Positions 9,798-18,383 of a DNA stretch of 64,000 nt are shown in pieces. The first letter of the stretch is position 1. Every line of letters begins with the position of its first letter. The stretch lies in the NCBI GenBank assembly GCA_020049775.1, contig JAGVLO010000008.1, forward strand, positions 188,508 to 252,507, read 5' to 3'. The translations under genes and the position numbers were made by a program. The stretch comes from Alphaproteobacteria bacterium. Lineage in GTDB: Bacteria > Pseudomonadota > Alphaproteobacteria > Rickettsiales > SXRF01. Below the pieces are notes generated by a model, which was not told the origin of the DNA, did no database searches, and saw only the letters and a list, made by a program, of their open reading frames with translations.

Positions 9798-10658
9798 TAC
9801 GTCTTTCAGGTTTACTTTCCCGCTGCCGCGCTTTGCCGGTTGCTGCTGCGACGGGTGCGGCTTCCACGCTGTCATGGTCACCAGCTCGAATGTGGCAGGA
9901 ATGCGCCCCTCGTCATCCGAGAATTCACGCAGGTAAATATCTGCCGCCAGCATCATCACCGCACAGGGCGTAAAGCCTTTACTGCTTTGTGCCAGCGCAT
10001 TGGCCTCGCCCATATTACGTAAATCATGCATCAGCTTCAGCGGGTGCGCGTAAGACACGTTCAGCAATTCGCTATCCACCACCGGCAGCGCAAATCCTGC
10101 GCGTTGCAGCAGGCTTCCGGCATCGCGCACATCCACAAAGGGAGATATGCGCGGGCTAACGCCGCCGCTTATTTCCATCTCGGCCTTTTCCAAGCAATGG
10201 CGGAGTTCCTTCAGCGTCTGGCCGCCCGGCAGCATGGCCAAAAAAAGGCCGTCAGGTTTAAGCGCGCGCTGTGCTTGCACCAGCGCACCCGGTAAATCAT
10301 TGGCCCAGTGCAGCGCCCCGACGCTTAAGGCAGCATCAAAACTATTATCGGCAAAGGGCAGGTATTCCTCATCGGCCACCACGCGCATGCCGGATGCTTT
10401 GGCCAGCATGGCCTGCGACAATTCGGCCTGCACGACATGCTCAATACCTGCCCTGCCCTTCACATATTCGGCCAAAATACCGTGATGCGCCCCAAGGTCG
10501 AGTACGAATGGAAATGTGTGCATCATATCGAGCAAGCGGTCGGCCAGACGCTCGGCCATTTCGCGCAGCAGAAAATCCGGTGCATCGCTTGCCTTTACGG
10601 CGCGCATTCTGTGAGTTCGCACGCGGTTACGGTCAAATATCTGTGGTACTTCATTCAT
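9780..10658 (-). CDS. NDUFAF5/BioC-like SAM-dependent methyltransferase-fold protein
   Basis: Class I methyltransferase fold of 292 residues: glycine-rich motif I VLDLGAHHG, an acidic ribose-binding position in VQAELSQAM, FADNSFDAALSVGALHWANDLPGAL and LKPDGLFLAMLPGGQTL. These features and the N-terminal IFDRNRVRTHRMRA are typical of the bacterial relatives of mitochondrial NDUFAF5, an assembly factor of complex I that hydroxylates an arginine of NDUFS7. The bacterial substrate is unproven. It is divergent from comF, the usual alphaproteobacterial arrangement. BioC is the alternative reading. Confidence 0.85.
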   Translation of the reverse strand: MNEVPQIFDRNRVRTHRMRAVKASDAPDFLLREMAERLADRLLDMMHTFPFVLDLGAHHGILAEYVKGRAGIEHVVQAELSQAMLAKASGMRVVADEEYLPFADNSFDAALSVGALHWANDLPGALVQAQRALKPDGLFLAMLPGGQTLKELRHCLEKAEMEISGGVSPRISPFVDVRDAGSLLQRAGFALPVVDSELLNVSYAHPLKLMHDLRNMGEANALAQSSKGFTPCAVMMLAADIYLREFSDDEGRIPATFELVTMTAWKPHPSQQQPAKRGSGKVNLKDVLGGGA

Positions 10659-10712
10659 GAGTGGCAGCTTATAACGGTTTTATTTTTGCCGCCATCCTTC
10701 TATGATGGGGTC

Positions 10713-11423
10713 ATGCTTACCAAGATATTAGATATTGTTTTTCCGCCGCAATGCTTAAGCTGCGACAGCATGGTTACGGCGCAAGGCACGATGTGCCAGA
10801 CCTGCTGGCAGCAGGTGCATTTCATTACACCGCCATTCTGCCGCTGTTGCGGCCTGCCTTTTGATTTTGCCATGGGCGAGGACGCGCTGTGCGCCGAATG
10901 CATACAGCAGCTGCCCACCTTCGCGCAAGGCCGCGCCGCGCTGCGCTATAACGAACACAGCAAGGGGCTGGTGCTGAAACTTAAATATGCCGACCAGACG
11001 CAGCTTGCCGCCACTTACGGCCCATGGCTGGCGCGTGCAGGCGCGGAGCTGGTGGCCATGTCGGATGTGATTATTCCCGTGCCGCTGCATTATTGGCGCT
11101 TTGTTGGCAGGCGTTATAACCAGTCAGCGCTTCTGGCTTACGCGCTGCATAAGCAATGCGCATTGCCCGTAATTCCCGATGCACTCATCCGCCTGCGCCA
11201 CACCGCACCGCAAACGGGGCTTTCGCGACGGGCGCGCTACGACAATGTCAAAGGGGCTTTCCGCACCAACCCGCGCCACAGCGAGGAGCTCAAAGGAAAA
11301 ATCATTTTACTGATAGATGATGTAATGACCACATCCGCCACCGCCAGCCAGTGCAGCAAGGCACTGCTTGCCGCAGGTGCTATGCAGGTAAATGTGTTGA
11401 CGCTGGCGCGCGCAACAGCCTAG
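10713..11423 (+). CDS. comF: ComF family phosphoribosyltransferase-like protein
   Basis: ComF proteins carry an N-terminal zinc-ribbon and a C-terminal PRTase fold and take part in DNA uptake and recombination in naturally competent bacteria. Cys residues 14, 17, 28, 31, 43, 46, 60 and 63 form CxxC pairs; the PRPP-binding loop reads ILLIDDVMTTSAT near the C-terminus, and a family RRYNQ motif is present. The open frame extends upstream to 10437 over the divergent methyltransferase, but ATG 10713 gives 236 residues, the normal length, and starts at MLTKILDIVFPPQC like its relatives. No other competence genes are visible nearby. Confidence 0.92.
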   Translation: MLTKILDIVFPPQCLSCDSMVTAQGTMCQTCWQQVHFITPPFCRCCGLPFDFAMGEDALCAECIQQLPTFAQGRAALRYNEHSKGLVLKLKYADQTQLAATYGPWLARAGAELVAMSDVIIPVPLHYWRFVGRRYNQSALLAYALHKQCALPVIPDALIRLRHTAPQTGLSRRARYDNVKGAFRTNPRHSEELKGKIILLIDDVMTTSATASQCSKALLAAGAMQVNVLTLARATA

Positions 11424-11426
11424 GCT

Positions 11427-12179
11427 TTAGTTATTCAAATAATAATCCAGCGTGGTTACAACGCGCACGCGCTTGTTGATGTCCGAGGTTTTACCGCAAG
11501 CGCCGTCATCAGCGCCTTCTGCCGCGCGGTCACGGTCCACCACTGAAAACACACCCTGATTCGCCTGACGTATTTCACCCACCTTGCTGCCGGAGCTGAC
11601 AGCAAACTGTTCAGCAACCTGCCGCGCATTTTTGGTGGCTTCGGCCAGCATATCCGGCTTTATTTCATTGAGTTTGGTGAATGAATAGATAGGGCCGAGG
11701 ATGCAGCCTTCCTGCTCAAGCGCAATGCCCTGGCTTACCAGCGCGCTGGTTTTCTGGCTGGCGCGTTGAATGGCAGTTACATCATTACTGCGAGCGATGA
11801 TGGTGGATTTGATATTGTATTTCGGCTGGCCCACGTTGGTGTTGCCATATTCTACCGCTTCGCGGTTAAATACGGACAGGCCGGAATTGGTGATGTCTTC
11901 GGGCTTGATGTCGCTTGCTTGCAAAAAGGTTTTTACCGCCGCCTGCTGCTGCTCCACCTGCTGCTGCAACACAGGCAGGTCGTTACCTGCCACGCTGAAG
12001 CGCAGCGGCCACACGGCAAGGTCTGTCTGCACATCGCGCTCGACTAATCCTTTTACGGTTACATAACGGTCCATGTTTTTATATTTGAGTACAAACGTAC
12101 CCAGCACAAAGCTGCTGGCCACAAGCCCGACTGCTATAAATAACCCTGCGCCTGCCGTGCCGCCTGAACCATTTTTCAT
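11427..12179 (-). CDS. SIMPL-domain (DUF541) envelope protein
   Basis: 250 residues with an N-terminal hydrophobic anchor (about 12-30) and a SIMPL domain beginning at MDRYVTVKGLVERDVQTD. SIMPL proteins are periplasmic or surface proteins of poorly defined role, linked to oxidative-stress tolerance in some bacteria. A good AGGAG site precedes ATG 12179. It lies 25 bases downstream of the second methionine synthase gene on the same strand, so the two are probably co-transcribed. It nearly abuts comF (convergent). Confidence 0.85.
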   Translation of the reverse strand: MKNGSGGTAGAGLFIAVGLVASSFVLGTFVLKYKNMDRYVTVKGLVERDVQTDLAVWPLRFSVAGNDLPVLQQQVEQQQAAVKTFLQASDIKPEDITNSGLSVFNREAVEYGNTNVGQPKYNIKSTIIARSNDVTAIQRASQKTSALVSQGIALEQEGCILGPIYSFTKLNEIKPDMLAEATKNARQVAEQFAVSSGSKVGEIRQANQGVFSVVDRDRAAEGADDGACGKTSDINKRVRVVTTLDYYLNN

Positions 12180-12203
12180 TTTATATTCTCCTAAATATTG
12201 AAA

Positions 12204-13955
12204 TCAGATATTAAAATATTTGGCCTGCGGATGATGCACCACAATAGCAGACGTCGATTGTTCAGGATGCAGCTGAAATTCTTCCGATAGCTCCACGCCG
12301 ATGCGCTCTGCGCCCAGCAGTTGCAGTAGCAATTTCTGGTCTTCCAAACGCGGGCAAGCGGGATAACCAAAGCTGTAGCGCGAACCGCGGTAGCCTTGCT
12401 TGAGCAGCTTTTTCATTTCGCGGTCATCTTCATGGCCGAAGCCCAGCTCGGAGCGGATACGTTTATGGATATATTCTGCCATGCCTTCGGCGATTTCAAC
12501 GCCCAGTCCATGCAAATACAGATAATCCTGATAGCGGTTATTGGCAAACCACTCCCGCGCCACATCAGCTACTTTTTGTCCGGCGGTCACCACCTGCAAC
12601 CCGATGACGTCGCGCTCACCGGAATCAATATCGCGGAAGAAATCCGCCACGCAGATGCCGCCGTCCTTGTCCTGACGCGGCAGGCGGTAGCGGCCTACTT
12701 CCTTGTTGCCACTTTCATCAAACAGCACAATATCGTTGCCCTGCGCCGCACATTTGAAATAGCCGTACGCCGCCTTGGGCTGCAGAATATTCTCGCGCTC
12801 GCACTCTTCAAGCAGGCGTTTTAAAATCGGTTTTACCTCGGCATCCACCCATTTCCAATATTCATCTAGCGACTTGCCCGCCTTCTTGAAACCCCAGTGG
12901 AACGTGTAGAGCATCTGTTCGTTGAGATAAGGAATCAGGGCCTTCACCGGCACGTTATCAATGATTTTTGCACCCCAGAACGGCGGCGTTGGCACGTCCA
13001 CCTGCTTGGCGAGTTCGGCGCGTTTGAGCTTGATGGCTTCGACTTCGATGGGGCGCAATTCCTTGGCTGCCTGCTCAGCGCCCATCACGTCATTCTGCGA
13101 CCAGCGCTGCTTGGCCTTGGCATTGCTCGGGCGGTTATGTTTGCGTTTCTTGACCTCGGTAAGGTAGTCGTCAAATTTTCCGTCGGCGAGCTTGTTCATC
13201 AAATCCAGCCCGTCGAACGCATCTTGCGCGTAGGCCACACGGCCGCTACCATACGCCGCTACACAATCTTCCTCCACGTAGGCGCGTGTGAGCGCAGCCC
13301 CTCCAAGCAATACCGGCAGTTCGTAACCAAGCACGGTGAGTTCTTCCAAATTTTCGCGCATTACCACGGTAGATTTCACCAGCAGGCCGGACAACCCCAG
13401 CGCATCGGGTTTATATTCCTTAATCGCTTCGATAATGCTGTTGATAGGCTGCTTGATACCAAGATTGACAACCTTGTAGCCGTTATTGGTAAGAATGATA
13501 TCCACCAGATTTTTTCCGATGTCATGCACATCGCCTTTTACTGTCGCCAGCACGATAGTACCCTTTTGCTGGCCTTCAATTTTTTCCATGAATTGCTCAA
13601 GATAGGCGACTGCTTTCTTCATCGTCTCTGCCGATTGCAGCACGAAGGGAAGCTGCATCTTGCCCGCGCCAAACAGCTCGCCAACTACCTTCATACCTTC
13701 AAGCAAGATGTTGTTGATGATATGAATCGGCTGGTGTGTTTTCAGCGCGACGGCTAAGTCTTCTTCCAGTCCTTTTTTATCGCCGTCAATAATGCGGTCT
13801 TTGAGTACGCCTTCGATGGTGTCGGCACGCTGCTTCTTTACCGCCGCTATTCCTTTGCGCCCTTCGAATAACGCAATGTAATATTGCAGCGGATCATACG
13901 GGTCATCCGGCGTACCTGCAGGCTTTGGGAGGATATTGTTTTTATCGTCAGTCAT
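12204..13955 (-). CDS. metH: Methionine synthase, cobalamin-binding and reactivation half
   Basis: Carries the methyl-cobalamin cofactor between 5-methyl-THF and homocysteine and permits reductive re-methylation by AdoMet. In 583 residues: a helical cap (about 20-130, YDPLQYYIALFEG), the B12 module with GDVHDIGKN (axial His144), and the AdoMet activation domain (about 310-583) with SRYSFGYPACP and the terminal AIVVHHPQAKYFNI. It lacks the homocysteine and pterin domains, which are encoded separately at 15819-17675. Start and end both fall at natural domain boundaries, so it looks like a functional subunit rather than debris. Confidence 0.93.
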   Translation of the reverse strand: MTDDKNNILPKPAGTPDDPYDPLQYYIALFEGRKGIAAVKKQRADTIEGVLKDRIIDGDKKGLEEDLAVALKTHQPIHIINNILLEGMKVVGELFGAGKMQLPFVLQSAETMKKAVAYLEQFMEKIEGQQKGTIVLATVKGDVHDIGKNLVDIILTNNGYKVVNLGIKQPINSIIEAIKEYKPDALGLSGLLVKSTVVMRENLEELTVLGYELPVLLGGAALTRAYVEEDCVAAYGSGRVAYAQDAFDGLDLMNKLADGKFDDYLTEVKKRKHNRPSNAKAKQRWSQNDVMGAEQAAKELRPIEVEAIKLKRAELAKQVDVPTPPFWGAKIIDNVPVKALIPYLNEQMLYTFHWGFKKAGKSLDEYWKWVDAEVKPILKRLLEECERENILQPKAAYGYFKCAAQGNDIVLFDESGNKEVGRYRLPRQDKDGGICVADFFRDIDSGERDVIGLQVVTAGQKVADVAREWFANNRYQDYLYLHGLGVEIAEGMAEYIHKRIRSELGFGHEDDREMKKLLKQGYRGSRYSFGYPACPRLEDQKLLLQLLGAERIGVELSEEFQLHPEQSTSAIVVHHPQAKYFNI

Positions 13956-14130
13956 GGGCGTTAGCTATATCGCAAGAAGCTGTAATTTTGCATCGAAATT
14001 TTGCGCTTTTAGTGCTATTTCACCTGTTTCAGGCAGGCTTCGATTTAAACAGCAGCCTAAATTTGCCGCGCACCCATATACAATGTTGTAATATAACAAT
14101 ATTATAAATTAATAGTTGTTAATAACCGCA

Positions 14131-14159
14131 TTGACTTAGACTAACCAGTATGAGATTAT
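14131..14159 (+). promoter_or_regulatory. Putative sigma-70-type promoter
   Basis: TTGACT (14131-14136) and GATTAT (14154-14159) are spaced 17 bases apart and point at the 81-residue gene at 14250. The surrounding 13956-14130 stretch is AT-rich and contains no other feature I can support. Confidence 0.4.
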
Positions 14160-14249
14160 TCTGGCCAAGGTACTTTTTTGTGGGATCTGGGATTTCACAG
14201 TGAAGTTTCAGGCCACCTCATGATTGAGCGCCTTGTTCGGAGAAACGCC

Positions 14250-14495
14250 ATGCGCGTTTACCTCATCCTCGAAGTGGACAGCATTTCGCTGGACACCGCC
14301 CAAACCGAAGCCGTGCGAGCTTATGCCGCACAAGCTTTCGAGGCCGGCGTGAAGGTCGTCAAACCGGCCAACATGCAAGAGGAAGAGTGGAAGGAGGAAG
14401 ACCGCGCCAGGCCCAGCCCCTACGCCCCGCGATGGGACGAAGAGCTGCAGGCATGGATCGACCCGTTCGGCAATTGGCTGGTCAACTACGGTTGA
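14250..14495 (+). CDS. Small acidic protein of unknown function (81 aa)
   Basis: Unrecognised. The product starts MRVYLILEVDSISLDTAQTE, has an acidic middle (EEEWKEED) and an aromatic C-terminus. ATG 14250 has GGAGA six bases upstream; an in-frame ATG at 14220 is less well placed. It is transcribed against the flanking metH-region genes, with its own candidate promoter (14131-14159) and terminator (14534-14568), so it is a complete single-gene unit between the two methionine synthase genes. Confidence 0.65.
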   Translation: MRVYLILEVDSISLDTAQTEAVRAYAAQAFEAGVKVVKPANMQEEEWKEEDRARPSPYAPRWDEELQAWIDPFGNWLVNYG

Positions 14496-14533
14496 TGCAC
14501 AAACAGCCAGTGAGCAGTAAGCAGTAAAAGATG

Positions 14534-14568
14534 AACCCCGGGCAAGCGCCAGGGGTTTTCTTTTTTTA
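14534..14568 (+). terminator. Rho-independent terminator
   Basis: AACCCC (14534-14539) pairs with GGGGTT (14552-14557), with an inner GGC/GCC extension, followed by a T-rich run to 14567. It lies 38 bases beyond the stop of the 81-residue gene. Confidence 0.8.
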
Positions 14569-14585
14569 TGCAAGTTTTTAAAAAA

Positions 14586-14951
14586 TTATTCTTTAGGGTA
14601 ATTCTTCTCGCACCATTCGCGCCAGCCACCCGCCATGGAAAATACGTTGGTATAACCCATCTTTTGCAAGCTATCCGCCGACAACGCCGAGCGGTAACCG
14701 CCACCGCAATACAGCACGAGTTTTGTACCTTTGTCGGGAATAGCATTCTCGATATCACGCTCGATGATGCCACGGGCCATATGCACCGCTCCTTTGATCC
14801 GCGACGCCTGCCATTCACGGTCTTCACGCGCATCTATCAGCGTGAAGGTATGGCGCTTTTCGAGTAAAGCCAGTACATCATCCGCACTAATTTCGCGGAT
14901 ACGCGGCATCACCTCTTCCACCAGTTTTAAAAATGCGGCAGCGTGTTTCAT
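14586..14951 (-). CDS. Rhodanese-like domain protein
   Basis: Single-domain rhodanese of 121 residues. The active-site loop is YCGGGYRS with the catalytic cysteine, preceded by LIDAREDREW and IKGAVHMARG, all standard for the fold. It likely carries persulfide sulfur for transfer or detoxification; the partner is unknown. It sits seven bases after the 2-oxoglutarate oxygenase gene on the same strand and may be co-transcribed with it. Confidence 0.9.
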   Translation of the reverse strand: MKHAAAFLKLVEEVMPRIREISADDVLALLEKRHTFTLIDAREDREWQASRIKGAVHMARGIIERDIENAIPDKGTKLVLYCGGGYRSALSADSLQKMGYTNVFSMAGGWREWCEKNYPKE

Positions 14952-14958
14952 AAAATAA

Positions 14959-15795
14959 CTATTTTTTATTGCTAAGCTTTTTAAGCAACTTGCTTACAGC
15001 GTCGTCATTAATACGCAATATGCCTTTCAATTGATTATAAACTATCAGCATACATTTATCGATTTTCACCAACATATGCTTAAGCAAGCTCTCATTTGGC
15101 CGCGCCTGATAATTAGTCGCTCGCTTCAAGGGTTTTTCTTCTTCTGTAAAATAATACAGGGCAATCGATTTGCGCGTCCATCCGTCCGGACATATAATCG
15201 GGTCAGGATGCCCGTGGAAAGAATCTCTGTCGGTATTAAAAATAACGCAGCGGTTTATGACAGGCAGCACTTTTTCAAAACATTCGCTCATATCCCGACG
15301 CCACAGCTCTAAATGCCCCCCATATTCTTCGCGCCAGTCTTTGTTCAAATATACAAGCACGTTTACTCTCCGGCGCCAATTACGGTGGTGAGGATGAGCA
15401 GTAAAGTCCGCATGTATATTCAAAAAACCACCCTTAGGAATCTGATGAAGTCCGCCACCTTCAAGACCTGGGTCTGCTATCAAATTCTTAATACCCGTGA
15501 TATTCTCAAGCATAGAAACAAACTCGGGTGAATTTAGGTATTGAATAACCATTTTAAGCGCCCCGGGAATGTTCTCAATTTTAGTCATCCCATATTTTTT
15601 TTCATTGTAATGCAGATAATTTAGCCAATGCTCGCCATCCAGTTTTGGAAAATCGCCATAGCATTCTTCAATTGTTTTTGTATTTAAAAAATTATCGATA
15701 ACCACATGGGGAAATTCTGTGGCATTGCAGAATTTTTGTTTGCTGCTTTCATTCCTGAACAATGCAACACTGCTGTCACTTAGGATATTTTGCAT
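14959..15795 (-). CDS. 2-oxoglutarate/Fe(II)-dependent oxygenase
   Basis: Prolyl-4-hydroxylase-like double-stranded beta-helix oxygenase. Iron ligands appear as HAD (the HxD motif, in FLNIHADF) and the distal His in SFHGHP, with the 2-oxoglutarate-binding Arg in RKSIALYYF. Substrate is unknown; close relatives are often found with glycan or peptide modification genes. ATG 15795 has AAGGA seven bases upstream; another in-frame ATG at 15810 is possible. The gene is more AT-rich than its neighbours and lies between the split methionine synthase genes, suggesting later insertion. Confidence 0.82.
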   Translation of the reverse strand: MQNILSDSSVALFRNESSKQKFCNATEFPHVVIDNFLNTKTIEECYGDFPKLDGEHWLNYLHYNEKKYGMTKIENIPGALKMVIQYLNSPEFVSMLENITGIKNLIADPGLEGGGLHQIPKGGFLNIHADFTAHPHHRNWRRRVNVLVYLNKDWREEYGGHLELWRRDMSECFEKVLPVINRCVIFNTDRDSFHGHPDPIICPDGWTRKSIALYYFTEEEKPLKRATNYQARPNESLLKHMLVKIDKCMLIVYNQLKGILRINDDAVSKLLKKLSNKK

Positions 15796-15818
15796 GACAA
15801 AATCCTTCATTAAATAAG

Positions 15819-17675
15819 TTAGGCTACCTGCGCTTCCGGGCTGCGACGGTCATAAATCAGATCTTCGGCTGCGGCCACTTCATGCGCAGGAATTTTATGA
15901 AGCGGCGCAATTTTCGAGATATGGATGATTGCGCCCGTCATGCCGCGTTTGCTGGCATGGTCAAGATATACCGAGTTCAGCACGTGACGCGCCGGCGGAT
16001 TAAGCCCGAAGGAAATATTGGAAAGCCCAAGGATAATCTGGATATCCGGCAGCTCCTTGTGAATGCGCTCGATAGCTTCCAGCGTCCACAAACCAAGCTT
16101 GCGGTCGTCCTCGTTACCCGTGCAGATGGTGAAGGTCAGCGGATCAATCATCAGGTCTGACGGCGGCAAGCCGTAACCCTCGCAGCAGAATTTATGCAGG
16201 CGGTGGGCAATCGAAACCTTGCGTTCTACATCCTTGGCCATGCCTTGTTCGTCAATAGTCAGCGCGATTACTGCCGCGCCGTATTTTTTGGCAAGCTGCA
16301 TACGTTTGTGCGCCGGCTCTTCCCCGTCTTCAAAATTGATGGAGTTGATAATCGCCTTGCCGCCATAGAGCTTAAGTGCTGCTTCAAGAACAATCAACTC
16401 AGTGGAGTCAATCACCAGCGGCGCCGTAACTGAACCACGAAGGCGCGAAACCATTTCGCTCATGTCGCGCACTTCGTCGCGGCCGACAAAGGCTGTGCAA
16501 ATATCCAGCGTGTGCGAGCCTTCGCGTATCTGTTCCTTGGCCATATCCACGCAAGCGTCCCAGTCTTCATTGTCCTGCGCTTCGCGGAATTTCTTGGAAC
16601 CGTTGGCATTGCAGCGCTCGCCGATGGCAAGGATAGCGTTATCCTGACGCAGTTCCACCTGCTGAAACAACGACGCTACCGCTGGCACCCAGTGATGTGT
16701 ACGTGCAGCAGGAGCGGGCCGGCGTTTACTCACATTTTTATTGTTAAGATTGGCCTGCCGCTCGAGCATGGCATTAAGTGAAGCGATATGGTTTTCATTC
16801 GTACCACAACAGCCACCGATAATGTTGATGCCGTCCTCTTTCAGAAAACGCTCCATCCAGCGCGCCATTTCATCTGGCGACAACGGAAAATGCACTTTGC
16901 CCTGATGCATTTCAGGCAATCCGGCGTTAGGCAGCACGGAAAGCCCGCGCGGCCAGTTTTTGGAAAGCCAGTGTATGTGGTCTGCCATTTCCTGCGGGCC
17001 GGTGGCGCAGTTTAGCCCCATGACATCCGCACCCAGTGATTCCACAACCGTGGCGGCTGCCGCAATATCGCTGCCCACCAGCAAAGTACCCGTAGTTTCC
17101 ACTGTCACTTGCACCATAAGTGGCATGGTAATGTTTTTTTGTTTCATGGCCAGCTTAGCACCGTTTACAGCAGCTTTTATCTGCAGCGGATCCTGCGCCG
17201 TTTCAATCAGGAAAACATCGGCGCGGCCTTCGATGAGACCTTCTGCCTGCTGCATAAATGCTGCTTCCAGTGCATCGTAATGAATATGGCCGAGGCTGGG
17301 CAGCTTGGTACCCGGGCCGATAGCGCCGATAACAAAACGCTGGCGTCCGTCATGCGCAAATTCGGCAATCGCTTCATGCGCCAACTCACAGGCGCGGCGG
17401 TTGATTTCCAGTGTTTTATCCTCAAGGCCGAATTCAGCCAGCGTCAGCGTAGAGCCGCCAAACGTGTTGGTTTCCACGGCGTCACTGCCAGCGGCAAAAT
17501 ATTTCATATGCACATCACGGATAAAATCCGGGCGCGACAGGTTCAGGATTTCCGAGCAGTTTTCCTGCCCCCAGTAATCTTTTTCCACCTGCAGGTCAGC
17601 GCCTTGTATCTGCGTACCCATGGCGCCGTCCATGAGCAGCACCTGCGAATCGATAAATTCTAGAAATTTACTCAT
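15819..17675 (-). CDS. metH: Methionine synthase, homocysteine and methyl-THF half
   Basis: Contains the zinc-dependent homocysteine S-methyltransferase domain (about 1-300) with zinc cysteines C223 (GLNCATG), C289 and C290 (GGCCGTNENH), and the pterin-binding TIM barrel (about 340-605). It ends at AEDLIYDRRSPEAQVA, exactly where full-length MetH of the same type runs on into the cobalamin cap. 618 residues plus the 583 of the other gene equals a full MetH of about 1200. The two genes are on the same strand but 1.86 kb apart. Confidence 0.93.
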   Translation of the reverse strand: MSKFLEFIDSQVLLMDGAMGTQIQGADLQVEKDYWGQENCSEILNLSRPDFIRDVHMKYFAAGSDAVETNTFGGSTLTLAEFGLEDKTLEINRRACELAHEAIAEFAHDGRQRFVIGAIGPGTKLPSLGHIHYDALEAAFMQQAEGLIEGRADVFLIETAQDPLQIKAAVNGAKLAMKQKNITMPLMVQVTVETTGTLLVGSDIAAAATVVESLGADVMGLNCATGPQEMADHIHWLSKNWPRGLSVLPNAGLPEMHQGKVHFPLSPDEMARWMERFLKEDGINIIGGCCGTNENHIASLNAMLERQANLNNKNVSKRRPAPAARTHHWVPAVASLFQQVELRQDNAILAIGERCNANGSKKFREAQDNEDWDACVDMAKEQIREGSHTLDICTAFVGRDEVRDMSEMVSRLRGSVTAPLVIDSTELIVLEAALKLYGGKAIINSINFEDGEEPAHKRMQLAKKYGAAVIALTIDEQGMAKDVERKVSIAHRLHKFCCEGYGLPPSDLMIDPLTFTICTGNEDDRKLGLWTLEAIERIHKELPDIQIILGLSNISFGLNPPARHVLNSVYLDHASKRGMTGAIIHISKIAPLHKIPAHEVAAAEDLIYDRRSPEAQVA

Positions 17676-17771
17676 AACCTATTGAAATATATAAATCATA
17701 AATCGAAGATTGGCAGTATAGCCGCAGACACACGCTGTGGCCAAGGTTTTTATGGATTTTTGCGGATTTTT

Positions 17772-18224
17772 TTAGCGCGAGCGGGCAGTCTTTTTCTCAA
17801 CTGCCACCGGCTTCCAGTATTTATCACCCTGCGCGTGCATATCTTTGGACATCGCCTCGGCAATTGCGTCCGCAGGCAACTCTATGCCGAATCTTTTGGC
17901 ATCCTGTGTAAAGTTGCGAAGCCAGTCGGACATCACCATGCCTTCGCCAGGAATGTTAATCAGCGCAATCGTGCCATCTGCCTGTATCGCACGGGCATCG
18001 CCGCCATGCTTGAGCGTAAATTCCTGCGGCGTAATACCTTCCGGCATTTTCAGGAAAAGCGGATAGCGACGGCAGAACAAATCTTCGCCGCTGACACCCA
18101 TGTTTGAATCATAGGCGCGCACCACAATCGAAAAACCCTCATTACAAGGTATTTCTGCAATGACCGGATAATCATTAAGGTCAGGCTGTTTTTTTCTTTT
18201 AAGCAAACTATCCAGAAATCCCAT
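17772..18224 (-). CDS. Hypothetical protein (150 aa)
   Basis: Not recognised. The 150-residue product begins MGFLDSLLKRKKQ, a short amphipathic or basic start, then an alpha/beta-looking middle with CNEGFSIVVRAYD and a C-terminal charged helix. No export signal. GGGAG lies just ahead of ATG 18224. It is upstream of metH on the same strand with a 96-base gap and divergent from radA. Confidence 0.65.
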   Translation of the reverse strand: MGFLDSLLKRKKQPDLNDYPVIAEIPCNEGFSIVVRAYDSNMGVSGEDLFCRRYPLFLKMPEGITPQEFTLKHGGDARAIQADGTIALINIPGEGMVMSDWLRNFTQDAKRFGIELPADAIAEAMSKDMHAQGDKYWKPVAVEKKTARSR

Positions 18225-18383
18225 CTCTTACTCCCGTATCATGTGTATTTTATGCTTTATGGCTATCCAACATCTTTCAAATAGGCGTAAAGTCAACCTT
18301 GCTAACGCTGGCTGGAAGATGCTGCTTTTGTTTTCAATACGTTAGCCTCTGGACAATCGCGCGCAAGCCTCTATACTGCGGTT

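Noticed and set aside
10437..10712. Extended N-terminus of ComF
   Set aside because: The extension lies over the divergent methyltransferase gene and precedes the normal family start MLTKILDIVFPPQC.
12897..13757. Long plus-strand frame (286 codons) opposite metH
   Set aside because: Antisense shadow of a strongly conserved gene; composition follows metH codon positions and no known protein is encoded.
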